Below are positions 33,401 through 42,812 of a DNA stretch of 64,000 nucleotides, in pieces. Position numbers and translations under genes: made by a program. Position 1 is the first letter of the stretch; each line of letters begins with the position of its first letter. Below the pieces are notes generated by a model. That model made no database searches and was not told where the DNA came from. It saw only the letters and a program-made list of their open reading frames with translations. This stretch comes from Onchidella celtica (lineage: Eukaryota; Mollusca; Gastropoda; Systellommatophora; Onchidiidae), in the NCBI GenBank assembly GCA_963931925.1, contig OZ007573.1, forward strand, positions 37,666,796-37,730,795. Reading direction: 5' to 3'.

Positions 33401-35590
33401 ATGCCAAATCCTAGAGGCCCCAACCGCAGCTACAGTCAGGAGAATCTGGAAGCAGCGCTGGCTGCCATTAGGGCAAATACCATGTCCGTCAGGAAAGCTT
33501 CTGAAACATGGTCAGTGCCAAGGTCCACCTTAATGGACATGAGGGATGGGAAGTACCCAGTTAAGAAGATCCCTAACACTGTATTAACAGATGAGGAGGA
33601 GGGAAAGTTAATTGCCTGGTTGGTTGCCTGCGCCAAGGCAGGAGAAGGAAAGGACAAAGAGCAGCTATGCCTTGCTGTACAAAGCATTCTGAATGCAGAA
33701 GGGAGAAAGACTCCATTTAAAAACAACAAACCTGGATACTACTGGTATCAAAGCTTTATGGATCGCCACAAAGGCAAAGTGAGGGAGAGAAAGACCATGG
33801 TGTTGGGTCAGCAACGGGCGCAGGTGACGGAGGAGAAGATACGTGGCTGGTTTAAAAAGGCGCAGGAGATACTGATGGAGGATGGGATTGACATCACAAA
33901 AGTGCCCCCCTCCAATGTCTTCAACTGTGATGAAACAGGCTTTCCCTTTTACTTGGGGGGCTCAGTCGTCATCTCCGACCTCACATCGAAACACCCGTAT
34001 CAAGTGGGATCGGACAACAAGCACCAGGTCACTGTGCTTGGTTGCTGTTCAGCAGTCGGCAATGTACTGAAACCAACCATTCTGTTTCCAGGAGTGAGAT
34101 GGACCTGGCGTCCATGGGAGGACTTTGACGTCGACTACGCCCTCACCTCTAATGGGTGGATCAACAACTGCACTTTTATGAAATGGCTCCAGTATACGTT
34201 CCTCCCTGCTGTGGACCACCTTGAACGTCCAGTTGTGCTTTTCATTGATGGACACACAAGTCACCTCACCCAGGAAGTGTACGAATTCTCTGTGAAACAC
34301 AAACTAACAGTGTACACACTCCCTTCACACTCCTCACACATTATTCAACCACTGGACCTGGTTTTTTATGGGTCCTTAAAGGAAGAGTGGAAAAAGGCCG
34401 TGAGAGACTATAAAGCAATCTCAAGGCATGCTTCTGTTACAAAGCAAACATTTGCAGTGGTTTTTGCAGATGTTTGGTCCACAGCATACAGCAAAGACAA
34501 GATCATCCATGCCTTCGAGTCATCTGGTTTGTACCCGTGGCGTCCAGACAGGCCAGATTACTCGAAGTGCAGTGCTAGTCTTGTGTGGGGCAAGCCCCAG
34601 CAAACTAGCAATTCTAGTGCTGTCATCGAGGTGACAGAGGCCTCAACATCGGAAGATCCACCTTCTGTCCCCAGCCAGGTGCTACCAGATGATGCCCCCA
34701 TCTCTTTACCCCTGGCCTCAACATCAGAAGATCCACCTTCTGTCCCCAGCCAGCTGCTACCAGATGATGCCCCCATCTCTTCACCCCTGGCCTCAACATC
34801 AGAAGATCCACCTTCTGTCCCCAGCCAGCTGCTACCAGATGATGCCCCCATCTCTTCAACCCTGGCCTCAACATCAGAAGAGCCACCTTCTGTCCCCAGC
34901 CAGGTGCTACCAGATGATGCCCCCATCTCTTCAACCCTGGCCTCAACATCAGAAGAGCCACCTTCTGTCCCCAGCCAGCTGCTACCAGATGATGCCCCCA
35001 TCTCTTCACCCCTGGCCTCAACATCAGAAGAGCCACCTTCTGTCCCCAGCCAGGTGCTACCAGATGATGCCCCCATCTCTTCAACCCTGGCCTCAACATC
35101 AGAAGAGCCACCTTCTGTCCCCATCCCCTCACCCCCAACCTCAACATCACCACAGACTCCCCTAGCCACCAGCAAAGCAGCCTCTGACAGGGATGAAGCA
35201 AACCTGGCATTTTACACCTGCCAGCTAATAGATCACATTCTGGCATGTGGATGGACACCAGCAGATATGTTCCACATCCGCAGGCGCCAATTCCGGAACA
35301 TTATGGCCAATGAGAATGAGCCAGAATACAAGAAATACCTGGAGCTGTGGAGTAAAGTGGTCCCTCCGCCTACCTTAGACAACCTCCCCACTCCTACTTC
35401 CTTTGGACGAAAGTCAACTAGAGCTCCTCGTGCTCAACCCCCATCCTATGTGTCCCACATTAATTTCCTTCAAGGAGTTCCATGCAGCAAAAGAAAAGGA
35501 GGACAATGCAAAAAAAATGGCAAAAGAGGGGAGAAAGGCAGCAATGTTGAAGAAGAAGGAAGAAAGGGAGAAGAAAAAGTTGGAAGATAA
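33401..35590 (+). CDS. Tigger-like transposase (psq HTH, DDE_1), main frame
   Basis: Starts MPNPRGPNRSYS after an acceptor-like TTTGTTACAG. Opens with a psq-type helix-turn-helix (SQENLEAALAAIRAN, SVRKASETWSVPRSTL), then a CENP-B-type HTH region. The DDE_1 core has Asp in NCDETGF (near 33929), FIDGHTSH and SHIIQPLD, with TLPSHSSH as expected. A 25-residue repeat region follows (34641-35140). The main frame leaves the family sequence near 35460-35480 and stops at 35590; the continuing lysine-rich and PHD part is in another frame to 36065. So one frameshift. Without it the protein would be near 890 residues. Confidence 0.9.
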   Translation: MPNPRGPNRSYSQENLEAALAAIRANTMSVRKASETWSVPRSTLMDMRDGKYPVKKIPNTVLTDEEEGKLIAWLVACAKAGEGKDKEQLCLAVQSILNAEGRKTPFKNNKPGYYWYQSFMDRHKGKVRERKTMVLGQQRAQVTEEKIRGWFKKAQEILMEDGIDITKVPPSNVFNCDETGFPFYLGGSVVISDLTSKHPYQVGSDNKHQVTVLGCCSAVGNVLKPTILFPGVRWTWRPWEDFDVDYALTSNGWINNCTFMKWLQYTFLPAVDHLERPVVLFIDGHTSHLTQEVYEFSVKHKLTVYTLPSHSSHIIQPLDLVFYGSLKEEWKKAVRDYKAISRHASVTKQTFAVVFADVWSTAYSKDKIIHAFESSGLYPWRPDRPDYSKCSASLVWGKPQQTSNSSAVIEVTEASTSEDPPSVPSQVLPDDAPISLPLASTSEDPPSVPSQLLPDDAPISSPLASTSEDPPSVPSQLLPDDAPISSTLASTSEEPPSVPSQVLPDDAPISSTLASTSEEPPSVPSQLLPDDAPISSPLASTSEEPPSVPSQVLPDDAPISSTLASTSEEPPSVPIPSPPTSTSPQTPLATSKAASDRDEANLAFYTCQLIDHILACGWTPADMFHIRRRQFRNIMANENEPEYKKYLELWSKVVPPPTLDNLPTPTSFGRKSTRAPRAQPPSYVSHINFLQGVPCSKRKGGQCKKNGKRGEKGSNVEEEGRKGEEKVGR
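34641..35140 (+). repeat. 75-bp coding minisatellite, six units and a partial seventh
   Basis: Each unit encodes a 25-mer containing STSEDPPSVPSQLLPDDAPI. Units differ at a few positions (E/D after STSE, Q-V/Q-L, S-P-L/S-T-L). It lies between the transposase core and the C-terminal region, as a flexible spacer. Long open frames on - here are shadows of the period. Confidence 0.95.
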
Positions 35591-36065
35591 AGAAAAGAAG
35601 AGAGTAGAGAGAGAAAAAAAAAAAGCAGAGATGTTGGAGAAGAGGAAGATGGCAAAGAAAGGAAAGGGGAAGGGCAAAAAGAGAAAGTTGGTTGAAGGGT
35701 CTGAGTCAAGTTCAGAGGGTGAGGAAGAGAACGTTGTGTATGATGACCGGTCTGACATGGATATACATGAGTTGTGTGGCATGGCAGATGTGGATGAAAA
35801 TGAGTTGTGTGGCATGGCAGATGTGGATGAAAATGAGTTGTGTGGCATGGCAGATGTGGATGAAAATGAGTTGTGTGGCATGGCAGATGTGGATGAAAAT
35901 GTTTGTGCTGTTTGTGGAAGTGATAGAGACTTGAATGGATGGATTGGGTGTGAATGTGGAAGGTGGTATCACAGAGGCTGCACTGGTGAGAAGAAGGACA
36001 TGGTTTTGGCAATGAGTGATGATGAGATAAGAGTGTTTGAGTTTAAGTGTAGTATGTGTGCATAG
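35470..36065 (+). pseudogene. Tigger 2 C-terminus: lysine-rich coil, four 11-mers, PHD finger
   Basis: In the shifted frame the protein continues FHAAKEKEDNAKKMAKEG, a long Lys/Glu coiled coil, then four tandem copies of ELCGMADVDEN (35765-35900) and a PHD finger: VCAVCGSDRDLNG, IGCECGRWYHRGC, FKCSMCA (C4HC3). It stops at 36063-36065. PHD fingers bind histone tails in known proteins; in this transposase a targeting role is inference. The shift from the main frame makes it untranslatable from the ATG at 33401 unless the break is an assembly error. Confidence 0.85.
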
Positions 36066-37361
36066 AGAATCAGAATTAGTTTTTGTTTGAAGTTGAATTT
36101 GCCTATGTTCATGGCATTGTTGTGAAAACCTTTGTAATTTTAGTTCCCTAATAAACTGTTTAAACTTGATTTGGACTCTTTTTGTGGCATGAATGTGTTT
36201 GAATGTCTTCTTGAGTGAGAAATCTTTCTGAAAATATTTTTTCACTTCTTTATATGCTGGACTAAACCCCAAGAATAATGAAATCCTTGGCAGATATCTT
36301 GCAGAATATGACCATAGAGCTGTTAATCACCTTAACAAGAACGAACAACAACATTAGAACCGCATTTATGGCGTCCACAAAGGGTGGCCGGTTTCACCAA
36401 CATGAGTGGCTGGTTTGACCTCACTGCTCTAAAAGTGGCCGGTATGACCAAACCATCACTAATAGGCCGTCCCGCGGCTCGCGAGGAAGTGGGGTAAAAT
36501 GTCAGAAATCTGACCTCGGTGAAGAAAAACAAGTATATCTCAAAAACTATTGGAGGTAGGAAAAAAACAATGGTACCATTGGATTCAGCCATAAATTTCA
36601 CATAAGAAATTAGTGTTTTTATATTTTAGATCTATGTTTCCAGGCGACATTGATTTGATATTTGCTATCGAATCGATGGTTTCGCCGTGTCCACTCGGCG
36701 GCATTCACGAAGTGGGGTCAGAAAATGCGTTCGGCTCCTCTGGTGTCGTTTCATTGGTCAAAATAACCACGTGATTTGAATCGACGAGATCTTGACGAGT
36801 ATTTTGGTGTCTCCGCGGGATTTCTAAGTGGATTGTGACGTTTTCTGTGCTTAAAAACGTGACACAGTGCTTTTTTTCTACACGTTCCTGGATAATTTTC
36901 ACACCTCCGGTAAGTTGCCATGTTAAATTAATCACTTGTTGTTTAGATTCAAAAGGTTTTATTTAAATTCCATAAATAATTACTTCAGCGTGAATTTTTT
37001 TGCCAGCACATCTGTCGTAGTAAAATGTTGGCTTCGGCCGCCATTTTTTACCGGCGGGGTGAACGATATGCGACAAGACCGGAACAGCCAGCAAAATGGC
37101 GTCCCGGTAATTTCATTTTTCTGTTGCCTTATTTTCACACCGTAAATGGCTTTAATTTTTCACTTTTATTGCCTTTGAGAATGGATTAACATTTGAAATT
37201 ATATATTACAAGAATTACAATTCATCTAATATAAGTAGGCTCATGATTAATTATGATTTTACGTTAAAGAATGGTCTTAGCGGCTTTGACCCAAGGCGAG
37301 CATAATAGCGGAACAGCCAATGTTTGTGTCAGCTTCCCCGTAATTAGGACAGGCCCCCCCC

Positions 37362-37435
37362 CCTCTCTGTCTGTCTCTCTCTCTCTCCTTCTCCCCTTCC
37401 CCTCTCTTTCTCTCTCTCTCTCTCTCCTTCTCCCC

Positions 37436-37471
<36 letters not shown>

Positions 37472-37482
37472 TCTCTCTCTAC
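37362..37482. repeat. (CT)n microsatellite in the element A intron
   Basis: TCTCTC runs with a few CCTTCTCCCCTTCC breaks. Open frames on either strand here are artefacts. Confidence 0.95.
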
Positions 37483-37710
37483 TTTTGGCAAGTAGTACGA
37501 AGGTAGTGCTACTCTACTGTTGGCATTGGGTAATTTAAATACTCTCTCTCTCTCTCTTATAATTATGTATTTATTTATTACTTATTTATTTATTTATTTT
37601 TTTAAAAATTCATTTTCAAAAATTATTTATTCATTTTTATTTTTTATTTATTTTTTATTATAAATAAAAATTACGAATTTTTTTCTCTCTGATTTATTTC
37701 ACAGCCAACG

Positions 37711-40700
37711 ATGGCAATGAATGCTCAAGGCGCTGCAGACAACACCCCGAACCTAAGAGTATTGAACAGTGACGTAGCACACTTTGAGAATCCAGACGAA
37801 ATTATATCTTTTCTTCACACCAAGCATGGGGGATTCATCAACTGCAACCAAGAAACACTGCAAAAGAAAATTGATGAACTTAGACGAAAATTTAAAGACA
37901 TGAAGAAAAGGAAAATGACGAAGAAGCTGAAGGAGTTTGGTGACAAGGAATTTTGTCCGCCTGCTATTAAAGTGGCTGCAACTCTTGCAGTGGCACCTCG
38001 AGGACCTCCTATTTCGGAACTTTCCGCGCAACAAACTCAACAAACTCGTGTCATCAATGCTCAGTGTGAGAAAATTTCCGAATTGAAGGATGCAGTTGAA
38101 ATTACAACGTGTGCACTGAGAGAGGTGTCTGCAGAACACAATGCACTCTCGTTAGAAAGTAATGTGTTAAATCGGAAATATTCAGACCTTGAAACAGCTG
38201 TGAAAAAGAGCAAGCATGAGTATGCCCAACTGCAGGATAGAAACAGTTCACTCAAAGGAAAATATCATAAAATTTCACCTCGAAATGTTAACAAACGTCT
38301 GAAAAGGCGAGATGAGCAAATAAAAAGTCAATCAAAACTCTTGAATCTTTTCGAAGAAGAAAAATCTACACTTACAGAAGAAATACATTCACTGCAGCAA
38401 ACCAACAAAAAACTTCAGGACAAAAAATGTGCCCTCGCTAAGTGTAAGTCACGAAAAGCACGGAAGATTGTGAACCTGAAAAGTCTGGTTCAAAATGAAA
38501 GATCAAAATGTAGATTGTCCCAGGAGAAACTTGAGGAGGCAAAAGCTACACTACAGGAAGAGCAAGAATACATCAAGTACTTAGAGACAGGTGAAACAGT
38601 GCCTTCCTCAGTTTCAACATTTGCGAATGGCAAATTTAATCTAGAAATTAGAGAAGTGTGTATGCGTTTAATGACAGAGTGTAACGTCAGTATTAGAAAA
38701 TTGCCTAATGTGATGGATGTAACTCTTCAAAGATTTGCAAACTTCAATTTTGAGAAAATACCTAGCAAGTCTTCACTCCAACGGATGATGAATGAGGATC
38801 GAATTATTGCCAAAAGCCATGTGGCACATGAGCTGTTAAAGGACCACAATCCATGTGATGCAATTGGAAATGTAATACATCAGGATGCGACAACTAAATT
38901 CCATCACCACTACGAGGGGATCCAAGCTACAACTTCGTCTGGTACATCTCTAAGCATGTCTCTTGGAGAGGTAGCTGGGGGTGATGCAGAGTCCTACAAG
39001 GCCGCATTCTTGGATTGCGTAAACGATTTGGCTCTTGCCTGTAGTAGTGAAGATGATCAACTGAAAGACAAAATCATCACCAGCTTCAAGTTGTTTATGA
39101 ATGACAGATGTGCTGTCAACGGTGTATTCACAACCCAAATTGAAGAATTGCGCAAAGAACTTGTTCCAGCAGTCGTTAAGAACTTTGAAAATCTCAGTGA
39201 AGATGTCAAAAAGGAGATTTTATACATGGGCCATTTCGCATGCAGACTAAATCTTCTAGGAAACTTCGCCTCATCAGCTGACAAAGGCCTACAGTCGTTT
39301 GAGGATAGTGTACTGTGCGACAATGAAAATCAATGGGCATTTCAGGCAGATGAAAGTGGTACTCTACGCCTCATCAAAGCAGCAGCCAAGGCATTCACAG
39401 AAAGAGGGTGCGATAAAAGTGGAGTGAATGCTTATTTTGAAAGCTTTTTGCAAGAAAAAGGCAGGAAAAACTTTCTCATCACACATTATGGCCACAGATT
39501 TAATATTGTGTACCACAATGCAGCCGCCGTATTTTACCATCGCCAGGACATCATAGAATTTCTACGACAATGGCCTGAACCAAATCGGTTGCTCAAATGT
39601 ATTGCATATGATGCAGGCAAGGAAGTATACCATGCCGCATTGAGAGCCCTGGCTATTCTGGACAAAACCATCACTGGACCCTTTCAAGCGTTGCTTAACA
39701 CAATAGAGTCCATACTACAGCTCAACCCAGTCCTTAAGAGGACGCAAGAGACGTCGCTGTCCTGGTCCAACGATGGAACTCAAGCCCTTTCCTGTCCTCA
39801 AATTTTTGATGCACCATTGAAGCAAGATGAGCTGCTCAAAGAACTTCTCCTGGACTTCACTCCAGAATTCAACAGTCTGACTGCTGCAGTAATGGAGCTC
39901 GTTTCCCTCGAGATGCTGGTCCTTCTGGAACGACAAGCTGAACTCCAGTTACCTGGTGGCAAGCAGTCTGATAGTAGCTTGACAGACTACCAGAGAGAGT
40001 CAGCTACTAATGTGCCCTGTACAAACACCATCTCAGAGCGGGACTTTGCCAGCCTGGACAATCTGCTGCACACAAAACCATCAGCGAGTACTGGCACACT
40101 TGAGACCATCATTATGTGGCAACACAACAAAACTGGGCACTGGTTGTCCTCTCTGTCCCCAAAAGTAAAAGATATTGAAATGAAAAATGCTTTGACAAAG
40201 GCAGCAGCGATGAGAAAGATTCTGAACAACAGGAGGATGACGCTGAAGAAGGCATTACTTCAGAAGTTGCCTGACAAACAAGGAAAGAAAAAAGCAGAAG
40301 AAGAACAAACAGTTGACAACAAGCTGAAACTAAGTATGGCTGTCCAGGAATATGGTGGCGTGTGGACATTGGAAAATGTTGACGAACAGTTTGCTAAATT
40401 GCCAACTGTGAAGAAAGAAAGAGAAGCAGTCAAAGCGCAGTTGAAGTTTTATAAATCAGTTTTGGGGGCAAAGGGTGACAAAATCTTGTTTCAAGAAAGT
40501 TCCAAAGGCATCCAGTTTACTACTGAAGATATGTTTTCACACCTCAAACAAGTTATTGCCATCAACCAACATAATGATGCCAACACTGCGCCACAACATC
40601 AAACAATAAATCCAGCGGCTACCTCCAACATCGCTGAGGCAAAAAAAAAACCTTTTTGGCAAACTGTTGGAAGCAAGAAAACAAAGGAGCAACAAACAAC

Positions 40701-40767
40701 AACAGATCATGCTTCCAGAATTTATGGAAAATCCATGCTTGCTTGTAAACAAGAAGGTGGAGCATAA
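37711..40767 (+). CDS. Element A transposase-like protein, coiled coil plus RNase-H-like core (1018 aa)
   Basis: Opens MAMNAQGAADN seven bases after a good acceptor. Residues 60-300 are Lys/Glu/Gln-rich heptads (long coiled coil). The core then has VIHQDATTKFHHHYEGI, FMNDRCAVNG, GHFACRLNLL, NAAAVFYHRQDIIEFL and TISERDFASLDNLL. The two Asp blocks, a C/H block and a late SER-F block match hAT catalytic order, but spacing and motifs are far from standard hAT. I do not know a named family. Open throughout, but after residue 977 the A10 run (40641-40650) seems to have shifted frame: a conserved-looking C-terminus continues in the next frame. Related to element B. Function as transposase is inferred from the termini. 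Confidence 0.8.
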   Translation: MAMNAQGAADNTPNLRVLNSDVAHFENPDEIISFLHTKHGGFINCNQETLQKKIDELRRKFKDMKKRKMTKKLKEFGDKEFCPPAIKVAATLAVAPRGPPISELSAQQTQQTRVINAQCEKISELKDAVEITTCALREVSAEHNALSLESNVLNRKYSDLETAVKKSKHEYAQLQDRNSSLKGKYHKISPRNVNKRLKRRDEQIKSQSKLLNLFEEEKSTLTEEIHSLQQTNKKLQDKKCALAKCKSRKARKIVNLKSLVQNERSKCRLSQEKLEEAKATLQEEQEYIKYLETGETVPSSVSTFANGKFNLEIREVCMRLMTECNVSIRKLPNVMDVTLQRFANFNFEKIPSKSSLQRMMNEDRIIAKSHVAHELLKDHNPCDAIGNVIHQDATTKFHHHYEGIQATTSSGTSLSMSLGEVAGGDAESYKAAFLDCVNDLALACSSEDDQLKDKIITSFKLFMNDRCAVNGVFTTQIEELRKELVPAVVKNFENLSEDVKKEILYMGHFACRLNLLGNFASSADKGLQSFEDSVLCDNENQWAFQADESGTLRLIKAAAKAFTERGCDKSGVNAYFESFLQEKGRKNFLITHYGHRFNIVYHNAAAVFYHRQDIIEFLRQWPEPNRLLKCIAYDAGKEVYHAALRALAILDKTITGPFQALLNTIESILQLNPVLKRTQETSLSWSNDGTQALSCPQIFDAPLKQDELLKELLLDFTPEFNSLTAAVMELVSLEMLVLLERQAELQLPGGKQSDSSLTDYQRESATNVPCTNTISERDFASLDNLLHTKPSASTGTLETIIMWQHNKTGHWLSSLSPKVKDIEMKNALTKAAAMRKILNNRRMTLKKALLQKLPDKQGKKKAEEEQTVDNKLKLSMAVQEYGGVWTLENVDEQFAKLPTVKKEREAVKAQLKFYKSVLGAKGDKILFQESSKGIQFTTEDMFSHLKQVIAINQHNDANTAPQHQTINPAATSNIAEAKKKPFWQTVGSKKTKEQQTTTDHASRIYGKSMLACKQEGGA

Positions 40768-40942
40768 ATGCGTCGAAGATGGCGGAACAGCTTGGTTTGT
40801 TGGCACTGTTACAGGAATCAAACGGCGTCCTGTAGATCCCATCAAAGTATAGTACTTTATTAAATATGACGACTTTCCCGAAGATGAGTGGTTTTTTCCC
40901 CTTTTACAAGATCTCAAGAGGGGAGACCTCCTCATTCAGTAA
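40651..40942 (+). pseudogene. Element A C-terminal Tudor/SH3-like tail, out of frame
   Basis: In the frame beginning after the A10 run: NKKVEHKCVEDGG, AWFVGTVTGIK, then after a TAG (near 40850) YFIKYDDFPEDEW, FPLLQDLKRGDLLIQ and TAA. The pattern (basic strand, W-F-x-G-T-V, K-Y-D-D, F-P-L-L-x-D) looks like a small Tudor or chromo-barrel fold. The shift at the A10 run and this TAG would both have to be recent changes, so element A is nearly but not quite whole. Confidence 0.6.
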
Positions 40943-41940
40943 ATTCTCCAACAATCATGGACAGTGTCACTCATCGGAAACGTGTCGATAAAGACATGCA
41001 AATGTGAGTTAACATAATCTATATTTTTAACCTGTCTTTTTTTTTTTTACTCTACAGTATTGTATAGGTAAGCTACATGTGTCCAGCTGTTTGTAGGCCA
41101 ACTTATGAAGTATTTAAAAAAAAAAATTTTGAAAATCGGACCATTGGTTAAAAAGTTATCACTTTTTTTCTTTTTTTTTGGGGCGCGTAATTTATCCGAC
41201 TGTCGGCCATTTTGGCGGCCATCTTGGATTACATAATCGTGTTGTGAAAATATTGATTACATAATATTGCTCGTTTGAACATGTCGATTACAAAAATCTA
41301 TGGTTATAAAGGGCTTTTAAAGAACAGTAGAGATAAATTGCTATACATTAAATACTTATGTGGTTTCGGACTGTATTTTGGTGCCATTGCTTTATAAAGA
41401 CAAAGAGAAGAAAAACTGCGACACATAACATGCAATTTTTATTACTAAAAAAATTCATAAAAAATTTATTTGTTGTCCGATTTCAAAAAATTTTTAAAAA
41501 AATTGTTTCTCATGCTCTGTACTTTCTAACTATAGCTTCCAATTAGCTGTGTATTAATATAAAAAATTTGAGTGGGACACCCTATCACTAAGAATGTTTT
41601 ATGTTCAAAATGTGGATAATTTTTTTAAGATTGACAGGGTCAAAAGTTTGCCAGTTCACCTCAAACCGGCCATATGTAGTACTCATTTTACGACATAATT
41701 TTCCAGCATCAGTCTTATTTCTGGCCTGCAGTAGCAAGTTAACTGAAGGTAACGGAAAGAGTTACCGGTCGGATTGGCCTGAAACGACTCTAGAACTAAA
41801 TCGAGGCAGAGATTGACTACTGATATTTGCAGTACCAGAAATCTTACTGCATGCTGCCTGCATTGCGGTAGGAAGACTCTGGTTAGATCGAAAAATACGA
41901 CAGTTTCGCTCGTGAGCTTTAGATCGGTTGGCATGGTCCT

Positions 41941-42174
41941 TTAAACAACGCACACCACCACTGCCGTAGATCTACTTATCTCACACTTGCAATAACAGCA
42001 CCAAGCAAACCCATCTTTGTTGTCTATCTTACGGAAGTAATCTGAAAAATAATCGCCGTTGTCATCTTTCAACAACAACCAATCCCATCTAAACTTGTTC
42101 CTACACTCTAGATCAATGGCATCAACTGCTGTATCTCGTTCAACAAACTTGAGAAATCTTCGTGAACACGCCAT
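41941..42174 (-). pseudogene. Possible first exon with a zinc-finger start
   Basis: On -, an ATG near 42173 opens MACSRRFLKFVERD, then FRWDWLLLKDDNGDY, FRKIDNKDGFAWCCYCKCEI and a possible donor. W-x-W and C-x2-C after a short acidic stretch resemble the BED-like first exons of some animal hAT genes. No continuation was found on - towards 41800, where Tigger 2 ends. Could be a host exon or transposon debris. Confidence 0.35.
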
Positions 42175-42775
42175 GATGTTGTTTACAACTAAAAAATAAT
42201 AAGAGTTACTTCCCTTGCCTTGCATCTATTTTCCCACTTGGCTAAGGCTATTTTCGTGGGTCAGAGAATTTTCCTCTGAAACCTCGGAGATTCTCGGACT
42301 AACGATAGTGAAGGAAACTTGTCCGCCAGAGAATTTTCCTCTGAAAATTCGTCGTACAGATAGCAAACCAATGTCGTGACAATAGTATTAATGTAGTTGT
42401 GAAATTAACTGTTTTTATTCGTAGTTTTTAGGTTTCGATTTGTTACTGTTTGAAAAAACATATTATCAGTGTATAAAGAAAACAAAAACAACCTGATAAC
42501 TAAAAATAAGGATAGATTTAGTCCTAACTCTAGGAATTTACCCTCAAAATTCAACAACATGAAAAAATCTGAAATCAGAGAAAATCTGAAAGATTTACAT
42601 CCCTGCTTAGTGTTAATAAACAACAAGTTAACCGCAGTTCAGGGTGACCCCGATACATAGATCAGGTGGTTTCCATTTCAAACCTACACATTTTTCTGTG
42701 GCAGCCCGCCCTTGCCCCCACCCTCATCTCCCAATTTTACTCAAGTTAACTTCTGTATTATACATTATAGTATAC

Positions 42776-42812
42776 TAGATGAGCTACCGGGCATTGCCCG
42801 GAATAAACAATC
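42776..42812 (-). mobile_element. Helitron 3' terminus (non-autonomous copy)
   Basis: On - the sequence reads CCGGGCAATGCCCGG (a perfect hairpin), then TAGCTCATCTAG followed by T. A hairpin about 12 bp before CTRR and insertion next to T are the hallmarks of a Helitron end. The element should extend to the right; I could not find its 5' end, and no Rep or helicase coding is present nearby. Confidence 0.7.

Larger units (their letters stand above)
36463..41584 (+). mobile_element. Element A: hAT-like element with coiled-coil transposase, 5.1 kb
   Basis: The left end is TAGGCCGTCCCGC (36463-), and the right end read inward is TAGGGTGTCCCAC. TCACTAA flanks both sides (36456-36462 and 41585-41591), a 7-bp (possibly 8-bp) duplication. 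TAGG ends and this duplication size are hAT-like. It lies in the 3' part of Tigger 2. It has a 5' intron (36909-37704, donor CCG|GTAAGT, acceptor TTTCACAG) with a (CT)n run, and one long coding exon. Confidence 0.83.
32618..41790 (+). mobile_element. pogo/Tigger element 2 (with element A inserted)
   Basis: The left end GAGTCGTTTCAGGTCAAACC (from 32618) matches the reverse complement of 41771-41790 with two differences, continuing to CCGACC. Both ends abut TA, the pogo/Tigger target duplication. GGCCGGT motifs recur near both ends (32650, 33012, 33057, 36384, 36436, 41668). The coding region is 33401-36065, with AATAAA near 36151. Element A (36463-41584) lies in its 3' untranslated part. Without A the element is about 4.05 kb. 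Its left end is only 11 bp from the MULE target duplication. Confidence 0.8.

Noticed and set aside
34558-35258. Two 205-211 residue open frames on - with regular Gly/Glu- or Leu-rich repeats
   Set aside because: They are antisense shadows of the 75-bp coding minisatellite of Tigger 2; a 75-bp period keeps all frames open.
35414-36272. His/Phe/Ser-rich repeat proteins on -
   Set aside because: Antisense of the Lys-rich coil and the 11-mer repeats of the Tigger 2 C-terminus.
37264-37495. Arg/Glu and Ser/Leu repeat ORFs on both strands
   Set aside because: Translation of the (CT)n microsatellite in the element A intron.
41941-42225. Complete 94-residue zinc protein on -
   Set aside because: Has only one C-x2-C pair and runs past a likely donor; kept only as a possible first exon at low confidence.
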